DNA of 64,000 bases, taken from NCBI GenBank assembly GCA_002633085.1, contig NSIV01000002.1, positions 41,602 through 105,601 on the forward strand, written 5' to 3'. How positions within the stretch are numbered: the first letter of the stretch is position 1; every line of letters starts with the position of its first letter. This document shows, in pieces, positions 1 through 9,197 of this stretch. Made by a program: the position numbers and the translations under genes. Below the pieces are notes generated by a model. The model was not told where the DNA came from. It made no database searches and saw nothing but the letters and a program-made list of their open reading frames with translations. The DNA comes from Curvibacter sp. PD_MW3 (lineage in GTDB: Bacteria; Pseudomonadota; Gammaproteobacteria; Burkholderiales; Burkholderiaceae_C).

Positions 1-644
1 CCGGCTTGCGGCGCGGTCGCGTGTGCGTGGCGATCACACCCACCTTGGCTGAAATTCTTTTGCCCTCGGTGATTCGCACGTTTACCGCGCGCCATCCTGA
101 AATCCGTGTTGTCATCGACGACTGCGCCCCCGATCAGTTCGTTCCGCGCATCATTGGCGAGCAGGTCGATTTCGGCATCGGCACGCCAGAACGAGCCGGT
201 GTCGACGTCGACGCCGAGACGCTAGTGCGCGATCATCTGAGCCTGGTCTGCACGCACGACCATCCGCTGGCAAGCCGCAAGACGGTGCGCTGGCGCGACC
301 TGGAAGGGTTGCCCCTGAGCACTGTGCGCCCCGGTTATGGCATTCGCCCGCTGATCGACCTGTCGGCAGCCAAGGCCGGCGTCTCGTTGAACGTGATCAA
401 CGAGGTCGCGTTCCTTTCCACGGCCTTGTGGATGACAGGCTGCGGTTTGGGCGTTGCCGTCATGCCGGCAGCCTATGTCACCTATTCGCGCGATCCGGGC
501 CTAGTGGCCAAGACATTGACAGCGCCCAAGGTATCGCGTGACATCTCGGTGGTCACCAAGCGAGGACGCTCGTTGTCACCAGCCGCCCAATGCTTCATCA
601 ATGTGCTGCGTACCGAACTGGCGCGTTCGCCGACGAAGTCTTGA
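1..644 (+). CDS. LysR-type transcriptional regulator, C-terminal part (5' end outside window)
   Basis: The frame is open from the window edge and ends at a TGA at 642-644. The roughly 213 visible residues form the periplasmic-binding-protein-like effector domain of a LysR regulator: a start of the type GRVCVAITPTLAEILLP, the strand DFGIGTPERAG, and a late GCGLGVAVMPAAYV segment. The N-terminal winged-helix DNA-binding domain (about 90 residues) lies upstream. The effector and target genes cannot be read from this fragment. It ends 75 bp before an exported esterase on the same strand, which need not be its target. Confidence 0.85.
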   Translation, partial: GLRRGRVCVAITPTLAEILLPSVIRTFTARHPEIRVVIDDCAPDQFVPRIIGEQVDFGIGTPERAGVDVDAETLVRDHLSLVCTHDHPLASRKTVRWRDLEGLPLSTVRPGYGIRPLIDLSAAKAGVSLNVINEVAFLSTALWMTGCGLGVAVMPAAYVTYSRDPGLVAKTLTAPKVSRDISVVTKRGRSLSPAAQCFINVLRTELARSPTKS

Positions 645-719
645 TCAGACACCCTTCACGGTTCTGTCATGTTGACTGCCTAGCATCCGTGGTGCTTGTT
701 CAACCAACCCAAGAGCACC

Positions 720-2081
720 ATGCGCCAATCACCTCTGCTATCGCTTCTTGCCTTGCTGGCCATTGCCCCCGTGCAAGCCCAGCAGGCTTTCCCCGCCACA
801 CTGGTCGGCCATGCCGCACTGCCGGCGCGCACTTTCGTCGCTGCGCCGAAGGATGCGCCGGCCAGCCTGCAGACCTCGGGTAAATACACCACGGCCGACG
901 GCCACCGCGAAGACAAGCTGGAGTCGATTGCTGGCAGCTCCTACCTGTCAGCCAAAGGGGCACCGAAGCCCACCGGCATCAACCTGCCGTTCAAGGGCCA
1001 GCCGGTGCAAGGTTTTTCCGGCATCAAGGCCATGAAGGACGGCAGCTACTGGGTGCTGACCGACAACGGCTTCGGCAGCAAGGCCAATTCGGCCGACGCC
1101 ATGCTGATGTTCCACCACGTCCAGCCAGACTGGAAGAGTGGTAGCGTGAAGCGCTTGCAGACCGTGTTCCTGCACGACCCTGACAAGAAAGTGCCCTTCC
1201 TGATCGTCAACGAAGGCACGAAACAACGTTACCTGACCGGCGCTGACCTCGACATCGAATCCATGCAGTTCATCGGCGACCACGTCTGGTTCGGCGATGA
1301 ACTTGGTCCTTACCTCGTGAAAACCGACCGCCAGGGCAAGGTGCTCGCCGTTTTCAGTACCGAAGTGGATGGCAAGCTGGCCCGCTCGCCCGATCATTTC
1401 TCGGTGACCACCCCCGCCACGGCCGGCGCCTTCTCCACGCCGGTGCGCCGCTCGCGCGGCTACGAAGGCATGGCCGCTTCGAAGGATGGTCAATTCCTGT
1501 ACCCGCTGCTGGAAGGCCCGCTGTGGAACGAGGCCGACAAAAAGTGGGAAACCAAGGACGGCCGCGAGTACCTGCGCGTGCTGGAATTCAACGTGACCAA
1601 GGGTGAATGGACTGGCCATTCCTGGAAATACGCCCTGGAGCTCAATGGCAACAACATCGGCGACTTCAACATGATCGATGCCGACACCGGTCTCATCATC
1701 GAGCGCGACAACGGCGAAGGCCTGGAAAACACGGCTTGCAACGGCCCGGCCCGCCCGGACTGCCAGAACGTGCCGGCCAAGTTCAAGCGCATCTACAAGA
1801 TCAGCCTGAAGGACGCTGACGCCGACGGCTTCGTGCGCAAGATCGGCTACATCGACCTGCTCGACATCCAGGACCCGAAGGGTGTTGCCAAGGTCGGCGG
1901 CAAGGACGGCAAGTTCACCTTCCCCTTCGTCACCATCGAGGACGTGGATGTGGTTGATGCCGAGCACATCGTGGTCGCCAACGACAACAACCTGCCCTAC
2001 TCCTCAGGTCGCCAGCTCGGCAAAAACGATGACAACGAGTTCATCCTGCTGCACGTGCCCGGCCTGCTGTCTGCGCGCTGA
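720..2081 (+). CDS. exported esterase-like activity of phytase family protein
   Basis: A 453-residue protein with a clear Sec signal peptide (hydrophobic LLSLLALLAIAPVQA, cleavage after AQA near residue 22). The body resembles the esterase-like-activity-of-phytase family (PF13449): a beta-propeller-like repeat pattern with DGSYWVLTDNG near residue 110 and a late segment rich in Asp and Asn. A TTG eight codons upstream extends the frame, but the ATG at 720 puts the signal peptide at the N-terminus, so I chose it; the ribosome site is weak. It lies 15 bp before an exported histidine phosphatase, so the pair may act together on phosphate esters outside the cytoplasm. Substrate is unknown. Confidence 0.8.
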   Translation: MRQSPLLSLLALLAIAPVQAQQAFPATLVGHAALPARTFVAAPKDAPASLQTSGKYTTADGHREDKLESIAGSSYLSAKGAPKPTGINLPFKGQPVQGFSGIKAMKDGSYWVLTDNGFGSKANSADAMLMFHHVQPDWKSGSVKRLQTVFLHDPDKKVPFLIVNEGTKQRYLTGADLDIESMQFIGDHVWFGDELGPYLVKTDRQGKVLAVFSTEVDGKLARSPDHFSVTTPATAGAFSTPVRRSRGYEGMAASKDGQFLYPLLEGPLWNEADKKWETKDGREYLRVLEFNVTKGEWTGHSWKYALELNGNNIGDFNMIDADTGLIIERDNGEGLENTACNGPARPDCQNVPAKFKRIYKISLKDADADGFVRKIGYIDLLDIQDPKGVAKVGGKDGKFTFPFVTIEDVDVVDAEHIVVANDNNLPYSSGRQLGKNDDNEFILLHVPGLLSAR

Positions 2082-2096
2082 AACGGCTTAAGCGAT

Positions 2097-2792
2097 ATGA
2101 CGATGCAACGCCGCGTCTTACTCACCTCGGCCTTGCTGGCCGCCGGCTGCGCTTTTGCGCTGCCGGCGGCGGCAGAGACCTCGGTGCTCGACATCTACCT
2201 GGTGCGCCACGGCCAGACCCAGTGGAACCTGGAGAAGCGCCTGCAGGGCGCCACTGACAATGTGCTCAACGACACCGGCCGCCGCCAAGCGGCGGAGCTA
2301 GCCCAGCGGCTGGCGGGGGTGCCGTTCAGCCACATCTACAGCAGCGGCCTGCGCCGCGCGCAGGAAACAGCCGCGGCCTTCGCCGGCCACACGCCGGTGA
2401 CCGCACTGCCGGCCCTCAACGAACGTTCCTTCGGCAAGTTCGAAGGCATCTTCGAGGACCAGCGCGATGCGGCCCTTTTTGCCGAGTTTGGCAAACGCGG
2501 CAACGTGCTCGACGACGCGCTCGATGGTGGTGAATCGCTGCAGAGCCAGGCAGACCGGGTGAAGGCGGCCGTACGCCAGATCACGAACCGCCACACCGCC
2601 GGCAGCATTGCCATCGTGGCCCATGGCGGCGTCAATCCGCTGGTGCTGGCTGCGCTACTGGACATCCCGGTGGCCGAGGCCGTGGCACGTATCAAGCAAG
2701 CCAACGACGAGGTCTATCTGGTACGTCTGCGCAGCGGCCAGCCGCCTTCGGTCTGGAAACAGGTGAACCGCAGCACGCTGGAACAGCTCTGA
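2097..2792 (+). CDS. exported histidine phosphatase family protein
   Basis: A 231-residue protein of the phosphoglycerate-mutase-like histidine phosphatase superfamily. The nucleophile motif is LVRHGQTQWN (residues 35-44), followed by the typical LNDTGRRQA, a second arginine in SSGLRRAQET, NERSFGKFEG, and the second catalytic histidine in VAHGG. The N-terminus carries a signal peptide; the sequence LLAAGC just before the predicted cleavage could be a lipobox, making it a lipoprotein, or the protein may be cleaved after AAA. It is 15 bp downstream of the phytase-like esterase and likely co-transcribed. It is probably a periplasmic broad-specificity phosphatase rather than a glycolytic mutase. 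Confidence 0.82.
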   Translation: MTMQRRVLLTSALLAAGCAFALPAAAETSVLDIYLVRHGQTQWNLEKRLQGATDNVLNDTGRRQAAELAQRLAGVPFSHIYSSGLRRAQETAAAFAGHTPVTALPALNERSFGKFEGIFEDQRDAALFAEFGKRGNVLDDALDGGESLQSQADRVKAAVRQITNRHTAGSIAIVAHGGVNPLVLAALLDIPVAEAVARIKQANDEVYLVRLRSGQPPSVWKQVNRSTLEQL

Positions 2793-2797
2793 GTGCC

Positions 2798-3658
2798 TCA
2801 TTCAGGCCGGGCCTCGTGCCCGGCCTGCCCGGCTTCCCAGGCCAGCATGGCCGTCTTGCGTTCGCTACCCCAGCGATACCGGCCAAAGTCACCGGACTCG
2901 CGAATGACGCGGTGACAGGGAATCAGGTAGCCGATGGTGTTGGCTGCCAGGGCACTGCCGACGGCGCGCTGGGCTCTGGGCGTTCCAACCAACTGGGCAA
3001 GCTGGGTATAGGACACCATGCGTGAGGGTTCGACCTTCAGCAACGCCTCCCACACCTTGATCTGGAAATTGGTGCCGCGCAGCACCAGGTGCAAGCTGCC
3101 GCGCTGCGGCGTGGCCGCGAACACCTGGTCCAGCCACTGCTGTGCCTGCGCATCATCGCGCTCACGCTGTGCCGCCGGCCATTGACTCGCCAGCTCGGCC
3201 AGCCGGATCGCTTCGTCATCATCCAGGAAGGCCAGATAACACAGGCCGCGCGCCGTCCAGCCCACCAGCGCCTCGCCAAACGGCGTCGCCCCACAACCGA
3301 AGCCCAGTACCACGCCAGCACCGCCACGCTTGATCTCGCCTGGTGTCATGGCTTCGCATGTCACCATCAAGTCATGTAAGCGGCTGGCACTGGACAGACC
3401 GCTCGCTTCAGTCACGCTGAGCAGGTCGGCCGTTGTACGCAGTGCCTGCGAGACGTATTCCTTGGTCAGGTACTGCAAAAAACGCTTGGGCGAGATGCCG
3501 GCCCAGGCTGCGAATACGCGCTGCAAATGAAATTCGCTCATGTGCACCGCAGCCGCCACCTCGGCCAGTGTGGGCTGGTGCAACGCATTGGCGCGCAGGT
3601 AGTCGATGGCGCGCGCCACCACCGCGTACTGGCGTGCCGGGCTTGGCAGCTCATCCAT
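2798..3658 (-). CDS. AraC-type HTH / methylated-DNA-protein-cysteine methyltransferase fusion (Ada-like)
   Basis: A 286-residue protein. Residues 10-100 are an AraC-family DNA-binding domain (LAEVAAAVHMSEFHLQRVF, then SPKRFLQYLT). Residues 200-275 are an O6-alkylguanine-DNA alkyltransferase domain with the acceptor motif IPCHRV and the following FGRYRWG. This is the regulator plus Ogt layout of Ada, but the N-terminal zinc-containing Ada domain with the phosphotriester-accepting cysteines is absent. It can therefore repair O6-methylguanine, but the Ada methylation switch that activates transcription is missing. Its ATG overlaps the end of the EamA transporter gene by 8 bp, so the two are co-transcribed. 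Confidence 0.88.
   Translation of the reverse strand: MDELPSPARQYAVVARAIDYLRANALHQPTLAEVAAAVHMSEFHLQRVFAAWAGISPKRFLQYLTKEYVSQALRTTADLLSVTEASGLSSASRLHDLMVTCEAMTPGEIKRGGAGVVLGFGCGATPFGEALVGWTARGLCYLAFLDDDEAIRLAELASQWPAAQRERDDAQAQQWLDQVFAATPQRGSLHLVLRGTNFQIKVWEALLKVEPSRMVSYTQLAQLVGTPRAQRAVGSALAANTIGYLIPCHRVIRESGDFGRYRWGSERKTAMLAWEAGQAGHEARPE
2803..2827. terminator. hairpin in the convergent 3' ends of the phosphatase and Ada-like genes
   Basis: A perfect 10-bp inverted repeat, CAGGCCGGGC and GCCCGGCCTG around a 5-base loop, lies 11 bp past the phosphatase stop and inside the last codons of the opposing Ada-like gene. There is no run of T on either strand, so it is at best an imperfect terminator or 3' end stabiliser. 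Confidence 0.4.
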
Positions 3659-4553
3659 GGGACACCGCCCTGGGCGCCCACACGGCGCGCAGCGAGAACC
3701 CGGTCACCAGCGCGGTGCCCAACAGCACCACCACCGCCCCGGCCAGGGTATGCCAGCCGATCGCTTCGCCCAGGAACAGGTGCCCCCACAGGATGCCGAA
3801 AACGGGAATAAGAAACGTCACTGTGAGTGCCGGCGCGGCACCCAGGTCGGCCACCAGCCGGAAGTACAGCAGGTAGGCAATGCCGGTGCAGAACACCCCC
3901 AGCGCCACCACCGCCCCCAGCACGCTGAGCGTAGGCTCTGCCGCGGCCGGGAAGAACGGCACGACCGGCGTCAGCAGCAGCGCCGCCCCCCACATGCTGC
4001 CGTGGGCATTGGCATAGGGATCTTGTGATGACGCCGCAGGAGCCGATTTGGCGTAGTTGCTGGCAATGCCGTAGCAGAACGCGGCCGCCAAGGTCGCCAC
4101 GATGGCCCAGCCGGCCCCGGGCTGCAGGGTCACCCGGTCAAAGCCCACCAGCAGAACGACACCCGCTACGCCCAGGGCCAGTCCGAATGCCGTCTTGCCG
4201 CGCAGTGGTGATCGGCGCCAGACCGCTCCGATGACCGTGCCCCAGATCGGCGCCGTGGCATTGAGGATGGACAGCAAGGAGGCCGACAGCGTCTTGGCGG
4301 CAAAGGCAAACAGCACAAACGGCAACGCCGAATTGAACAGGCCCAGCACCAGGTAGTGCCGCCAGTGCGGGCCCAGCTTCAAACGCTGCTTGAGGATGAG
4401 CCCCGCCGAGAAAAGCAGTCCCGCAGCGAGCAGCAGGCGAGCCTCAATCAGCACCACCGGTCCCAGCACTGGAACCGCCATGCGCATGAAGATGAAGGAA
4501 GCACCCCAAATCGCGGACAGGGCGACAAGTCGGATCAGGCTGGCACTGTTCAT
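3651..4553 (-). CDS. EamA (DMT superfamily) transporter
   Basis: A 300-residue integral membrane protein with about ten hydrophobic segments in two repeated EamA halves. The first half begins LVALSAIWGASFIFMRMAV, typical of the family, and the internal repeat starts near residue 150 (GAGWAIVATLAAAFCYGIAS). Members export or import small metabolites, often amino acids or drugs; the substrate cannot be read from sequence. It overlaps the Ada-like gene and follows the chemoreceptor gene by 103 bp on the same strand. Confidence 0.85.
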   Translation of the reverse strand: MNSASLIRLVALSAIWGASFIFMRMAVPVLGPVVLIEARLLLAAGLLFSAGLILKQRLKLGPHWRHYLVLGLFNSALPFVLFAFAAKTLSASLLSILNATAPIWGTVIGAVWRRSPLRGKTAFGLALGVAGVVLLVGFDRVTLQPGAGWAIVATLAAAFCYGIASNYAKSAPAASSQDPYANAHGSMWGAALLLTPVVPFFPAAAEPTLSVLGAVVALGVFCTGIAYLLYFRLVADLGAAPALTVTFLIPVFGILWGHLFLGEAIGWHTLAGAVVVLLGTALVTGFSLRAVWAPRAVSHG

Positions 4554-4656
4554 GAGGGCAGGAAGGTTGGTAATGTGCGTCTATTCTGACCTCATCACAG
4601 ACGATCACACCACCCGATTCTTGCGGACATTTGGACCTCCGCGCCAGACTGACTCG

Positions 4657-6300
4657 TCAAGCGGCGCTGAGCGTCAGGGCCTTCATCTCTCGGCGCAACT
4701 CAATCGCATCGCGTTGCACAAAACTGTCATTGGCACTCAGACGGAACACCCCTACCGTGTCGGACAAAACCCGGGCCTGGCCATGCAATGAACTGGCCGC
4801 AGCCGCCATCTGCTCCACCATGGCCGCATTTTGTTGGGTGCCACCGTCCATCTGGGCCACCGCTTCGTTGACCTGCGAAATGCTCTCCAGCTGCTCCTCG
4901 AAGGTGGCTGTGAAATCACCCAGCATGGCAGCCACTTTGTGTACGACATCCACCGTCTGCTCAATGCTGCTGTGCGCCTGCTGCGCCGTCTTGTTGCCGG
5001 CATTGATCTTGGCCGTGGAGTCCTCGATCAAGCCGCGAACTTCCTTGGCGGCTTCTGCAGTACGCTGCGCGAGCGCCCGCACTTCGCTGGCCACCACGGC
5101 AAAACCACGCCCCTGCTCACCGGCACGCGCCGCTTCCACGGCAGCGTTGAGTGCCAGGATATTGGTCTGGAACGAGATGCCTTCAATCACCCGGATGATC
5201 TCCGCGATCTTGGCGGACGAGGCGCTGATGGCCTGCATCACTGTCGTCATCTCCTGCACGCGCACGCCACTGGTCTGCGACACGTTGGCGGCCTCGTCAG
5301 CCAGGGAGCTGGCACTGCGCGCGGACTCGGTATTGGTGCGCACAACACTGGTGAGCTGCTCCATGGTGGAGGCGGTCTGCTCCAGTGCAGCGGCCTGGGC
5401 CTCGGTACGGGCGGACAGGTCATGGTTGCCGGCTGCAATCTCATTGGACGCCGACGTAATGGCAACAGCCTCGGTTCGGGTGTCGCCTACGATGGAGCGA
5501 AGGTTGACATTGAGCTGGTTCAACGCTCGGTAGAACTGCCCCACCACATCGCTGCGATTGGTCTGGATTCTGGCGCTCAGGTCGCCAGCCGCCATCCGGT
5601 TGGCGAACAGCAGCAGGTCGTTGAGCGGCCGGGTGGCAATGGCACGCAACCAGATGCCAACCGGCAGACCGATGGCCAGCGCCGTGAACAATTCCACCAG
5701 CGTGGGCAGGTTAAGACCCAACGTCCCCGTCAAACTTCCGGCCGTCAACAACACGGCCACAGGTGCCAGAACTGAACCGGCCACGATCTGCCCACCCAAG
5801 CCAAAACGGAAAAACTCACGCACACGCCCCAACACGGTGGTCGGCCGAAGCATGCCACCGGCCAGACGATGAACCAGAGTACCCGCTTCTTTTTCAGCCC
5901 GCATGGTGGCGTACAGTGCCTCGGCTGCAGCCACCTGGTCACGGGCGGGCGGGGTACGCACCGACAGATAGCCCTGGACCACGTCGTCTTCAACCAAGGG
6001 CGTGACGTTGGCCATCACCCAATAAAAATCGCCGTTCTTGCGGCGGTTTTTCACCAGGCCGGTCCAAGGCTTGCCACGGGTCACGGTATCCCACAGGTCG
6101 CGGAAAGCCTCCTCCGGCATGTCGGGATGACGCACCAGGTTATGCGCTTGGCCCAGCAGCTCCTCGCGCAAGTAACCGCTGGCCGCGATGAAGGCCGGAT
6201 TGCAATAGGTGATGCGCCCCTTGGTGTCGGTGGTGGACACGAGCATCTGCTCGGCGGGCATGATGTACTCATGGAGGGAAACAGGCAGATTGATACGCAT
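4657..6300 (-). CDS. PAS-domain methyl-accepting chemotaxis protein (Aer-like)
   Basis: A 547-residue transducer. Residues 1-115 are a cytoplasmic PAS domain like that of the aerotaxis receptor Aer (MRINLPVSLHEYIMP start, then STTDTKGRITYCNPAF and LVRHPDMPEEAF). One or two membrane segments follow (about 155-210), then a HAMP region and the long coiled-coil signalling domain with the conserved tip AGEQGRGFAVVASEVR. There is no C-terminal CheR-tethering pentapeptide; the protein ends TLSAA. A TTG at 6354 would add 18 residues, but the Aer-type start MRxNLPV and an ATG at 6300 decide the shorter form. It probably senses redox or energy state and signals to CheA. Confidence 0.9.
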   Translation of the reverse strand: MRINLPVSLHEYIMPAEQMLVSTTDTKGRITYCNPAFIAASGYLREELLGQAHNLVRHPDMPEEAFRDLWDTVTRGKPWTGLVKNRRKNGDFYWVMANVTPLVEDDVVQGYLSVRTPPARDQVAAAEALYATMRAEKEAGTLVHRLAGGMLRPTTVLGRVREFFRFGLGGQIVAGSVLAPVAVLLTAGSLTGTLGLNLPTLVELFTALAIGLPVGIWLRAIATRPLNDLLLFANRMAAGDLSARIQTNRSDVVGQFYRALNQLNVNLRSIVGDTRTEAVAITSASNEIAAGNHDLSARTEAQAAALEQTASTMEQLTSVVRTNTESARSASSLADEAANVSQTSGVRVQEMTTVMQAISASSAKIAEIIRVIEGISFQTNILALNAAVEAARAGEQGRGFAVVASEVRALAQRTAEAAKEVRGLIEDSTAKINAGNKTAQQAHSSIEQTVDVVHKVAAMLGDFTATFEEQLESISQVNEAVAQMDGGTQQNAAMVEQMAAAASSLHGQARVLSDTVGVFRLSANDSFVQRDAIELRREMKALTLSAA

Positions 6301-6350
6301 GGCGGGCTCTGGGGGAAATTCGGATTGGGGATGAAGGAAACGGATGACGC

Positions 6351-7913
6351 TCAATGCGCACCGGCTGCCGCATCAGCGGAACCGGCACCCGCACGCTGAG
6401 GGCGCGTGAGCCAGACCAGGGGAATCATGGTCAGAAACAGCACGGCCGAGATATAGAACAGCTCGCTGGAGGACAGCATGAAGGCCTGCTGGTCCACCAG
6501 CCGGTTCACCTGCGCCAGTGCCTGCTCGGGGTTCAGGCCGGCAGCGGCCAAGCCATTCAAGGCGCTGGCGGTGCCCTGGCTGCTCTGGTTGACGGCCTCG
6601 GCCAGTTGGGCATGGTGCAACGCGGCGCGGTCTTCCCACAAGGTGGTGGCAATCGAGGTACCAAAGGCACCGGCCGTGATGCGCATGAAGTTGGACATGC
6701 CGGAGGCGGCCGGAATGCGCTCGGGCGCGATGCCTGACAGCGTGATGGTGACCAGTGGAATGAAAAAGAACGCCATCGCGATGCCCTGCACGAAGGTGGG
6801 AATCATGATGGTGCCGAAATCGGCCTGGGTGTTGAAGCGCGAGCGCATCCACAGCACCAGTGCAAAGACGACGAAAGCAAACGTGGCGAAGTAACGCGGG
6901 TCCACCTTGCCGATGTTCTTGCCCACCACCGGCGACAGCACGATGGCGAGCAGACCGACCGGCGCCATCACCATGCCCGCCTGCGTGGCGGTATAGCCCA
7001 TGTACTGCTGCAACCACAACGGCAGCAACACCACATTGCCGAAGAACAGGCCGTAGCCGATGGAGGTAGCCAGGGCACCGGCCCAAAAGTTGCGCCGCGT
7101 GAACAGCGTGAGGTCCACCACCGGATGTTCCTCGGTCAACTCCCAGATCAGGAAAAAGACCAGGCCCACCAGCGCCACCACCCCCAGGACCACCACTTCG
7201 GGGGAATGAAACCAGTCGAGCTCCTTGCCCTTGTCGAGCATGATCTGCAAGGCGCCGACCCACACCACCAGCAGGCCCAGCCCCACGGCATCAATGGGCA
7301 GCTGGCGCGTGAGTGTCTCGCGCTTGTGGTACAGCATCCAGCTGGCCGAAGCAGCCAACAGGCCGACCGGGATGTTGATATAGAAGATCCACGGCCAGGA
7401 GATGTTGTCGGTGATCCAGCCGCCCAGCAAGGGGCCCATGACCGGTGCCACCAGTGTGGTGATGGACCACATGGCCATGGCCAGCCCGGCCAACGCGCTC
7501 GGGTAGCTGGACAACAGCAAGGACTGCGACAGCGGGATCATCGGGCCGGCCACAAAGCCCTGCAGCGCGCGCGCGGCAATCAGTGTGTTCATGTTCGGGG
7601 CCAGGCCGCACAGCCAGGAGGCCAGCACGAATAGCAGCACGCTGGCAATGAACAGGCGCACTTGGCCGAAACGCTGCGACAGCCAACCGGTGAGCGGCAC
7701 GGCAATGGCGTTGGCCACGGCAAAACTGGTGATGACCCAGGTGCCCTGATTGGGGCTCACGCCCAGGTCGCCGGCAATGGCCGGCAACGAGACGTTGGCA
7801 ATCGAGGTGTCGAGCACATTCATGAAGGTGGCCGCCGACAGGGCGATCGTGCCCCAGACGCGGGCCGAACCCTGCAGAGGCGGCGGCGGGCTGTACGCAG
7901 GCGCGGAAGACAT
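6351..7913 (-). CDS. emrB: EmrB/QacA-type (DHA2) multidrug efflux MFS permease
   Basis: A 520-residue, 14-helix proton-driven exporter of the MFS DHA2 group. Motifs seen are the N-terminal TFMNVLDTSIANVSLPAIAG (motif D1 type) and GWLSQRFG (motif A). It lies 12 bp behind the membrane-fusion protein gene, in the order regulator - outer-membrane factor - EmrA - EmrB. It would form the inner-membrane pump of a tripartite drug exporter spanning both membranes. The substrate range is unknown; hydrophobic drugs, uncouplers and phenolic compounds are typical for EmrAB. Confidence 0.93.
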   Translation of the reverse strand: MSSAPAYSPPPPLQGSARVWGTIALSAATFMNVLDTSIANVSLPAIAGDLGVSPNQGTWVITSFAVANAIAVPLTGWLSQRFGQVRLFIASVLLFVLASWLCGLAPNMNTLIAARALQGFVAGPMIPLSQSLLLSSYPSALAGLAMAMWSITTLVAPVMGPLLGGWITDNISWPWIFYINIPVGLLAASASWMLYHKRETLTRQLPIDAVGLGLLVVWVGALQIMLDKGKELDWFHSPEVVVLGVVALVGLVFFLIWELTEEHPVVDLTLFTRRNFWAGALATSIGYGLFFGNVVLLPLWLQQYMGYTATQAGMVMAPVGLLAIVLSPVVGKNIGKVDPRYFATFAFVVFALVLWMRSRFNTQADFGTIMIPTFVQGIAMAFFFIPLVTITLSGIAPERIPAASGMSNFMRITAGAFGTSIATTLWEDRAALHHAQLAEAVNQSSQGTASALNGLAAAGLNPEQALAQVNRLVDQQAFMLSSSELFYISAVLFLTMIPLVWLTRPQRAGAGSADAAAGAH

Positions 7914-7925
7914 GGCGCCGCCCGC

Positions 7926-9161
7926 TCAGTGGACGGCCGGCAACGCCGGCTTGCCGCGGCCAGCGTTGGCCGCAATCACGCGACGCACCTCGGCATCGGC
8001 CCCTTTGTCGAGCGCGCTGTAGACCTGGGTTTCGGCGACGGCGCTGGTGCGCACGGCATCGGCCAGGGTCTTGCCGTCCTTCTGGCTCACGTCCACCGTG
8101 GCATCCATCGACAGGCCCACACGCAGCGGGTTGTCCGCCAGTTGCTGCGGATCGAGCGCCACGCGCACCGGCACACGCTGCACCACCTTGATCCAGTTGC
8201 CGGTGGCGTTTTGCGCCGGCAGCAATGCGAAGGCAGCACCGGTGCCAGCGCCAAGGCCTGCCACCGTACCTGTGTATTCGACTTTCTTGCCGTACACGTC
8301 AGCCGTCAGCTTGACTGGCTGGCCGATGCGGATGTTGCGCAGCTGGACTTCCTTGAAATTGGCATCGACCCAGACCTGCTTGAGCGGGATGATGGACATC
8401 ATGGGCGTGCCGGCGGCCACGCGCTGACCGACTTGCACCGTGCGCTTGGCCACGAAACCATCCACCGGCGCCGGCATGGCTGCGCGCTGCGTGGCCAAGT
8501 AGGCCTCGCGTACCTTGGCAGCGGCCGCCTGCACGCTCGGGTGCTGCTCCAGGCTGGTGCCGTCGGTCATGGCCTGGTTGCTGCTGAGCTGTTCGCGCGC
8601 GGCCACCACGGCAGCCTGGGCGGCGGCCAATGCGCTCTTGGCGTTGGCCAGCTGCGTCTGCGCGTGGTTGAGCTCTTCCTTGGACACGGCACCATTGCCG
8701 GCCAGGGACTGGCGACGGGCAAGGTCGTCACCGGCGCGCGCCACATCGCTCTGCGCCCGGTTCACATCGGCTTCACGCAGAGAGATCTGCGCCCCCAGTG
8801 CGCCATTGTTGGCATACAGGGTGCGCACCTGGCGCACGGTCTGGGCCAGATTGGCTTCCGCCTGGTCAAGGGCGACCTTGGCATCGGCCGGGTCGAGCTG
8901 CACCAGCGGCTGGCCAGCTTTGACGAAGTCGGTGTCGTCGGCCAGGATGGCCATGACCGTGCCGCCGATCTGCGGCGTGATCTGGATCACATTGCCCTGG
9001 ACGTAGGCGTTGTCGGTGGACTCGTAATGGCTGGCCACCAGCCATTCGTAAACGCCCCACCCCAAACCGGCCAGGACAAACACGCTGGCCGCAGCGGTGA
9101 GTGCTTGGCGCCGCTTCGGATTGCTGGCACGGATCTTGACGTGTGATTGCGGTGCATTCAT
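7926..9161 (-). CDS. emrA: EmrA/HlyD-family membrane fusion protein of the efflux pump
   Basis: A 411-residue periplasmic adaptor: one N-terminal membrane anchor (ALTAAASVFVLAGLGWGVY, about residues 22-40), a lipoyl-like half (YVQGNVIQITPQIGGTVMAI), a long coiled-coil hairpin rich in Ala and Gln (about 95-210), and the second lipoyl half with APVDGFVAKRTVQVGQ. It connects EmrB to the outer-membrane channel encoded just upstream. A GGAAGAAG ribosome site precedes the ATG. Family and context agree. Confidence 0.93.
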   Translation of the reverse strand: MNAPQSHVKIRASNPKRRQALTAAASVFVLAGLGWGVYEWLVASHYESTDNAYVQGNVIQITPQIGGTVMAILADDTDFVKAGQPLVQLDPADAKVALDQAEANLAQTVRQVRTLYANNGALGAQISLREADVNRAQSDVARAGDDLARRQSLAGNGAVSKEELNHAQTQLANAKSALAAAQAAVVAAREQLSSNQAMTDGTSLEQHPSVQAAAAKVREAYLATQRAAMPAPVDGFVAKRTVQVGQRVAAGTPMMSIIPLKQVWVDANFKEVQLRNIRIGQPVKLTADVYGKKVEYTGTVAGLGAGTGAAFALLPAQNATGNWIKVVQRVPVRVALDPQQLADNPLRVGLSMDATVDVSQKDGKTLADAVRTSAVAETQVYSALDKGADAEVRRVIAANAGRGKPALPAVH

Positions 9162-9197
9162 GGTGATTCTTCTTCCAGCTGAATAAGGAGTTGTTAT

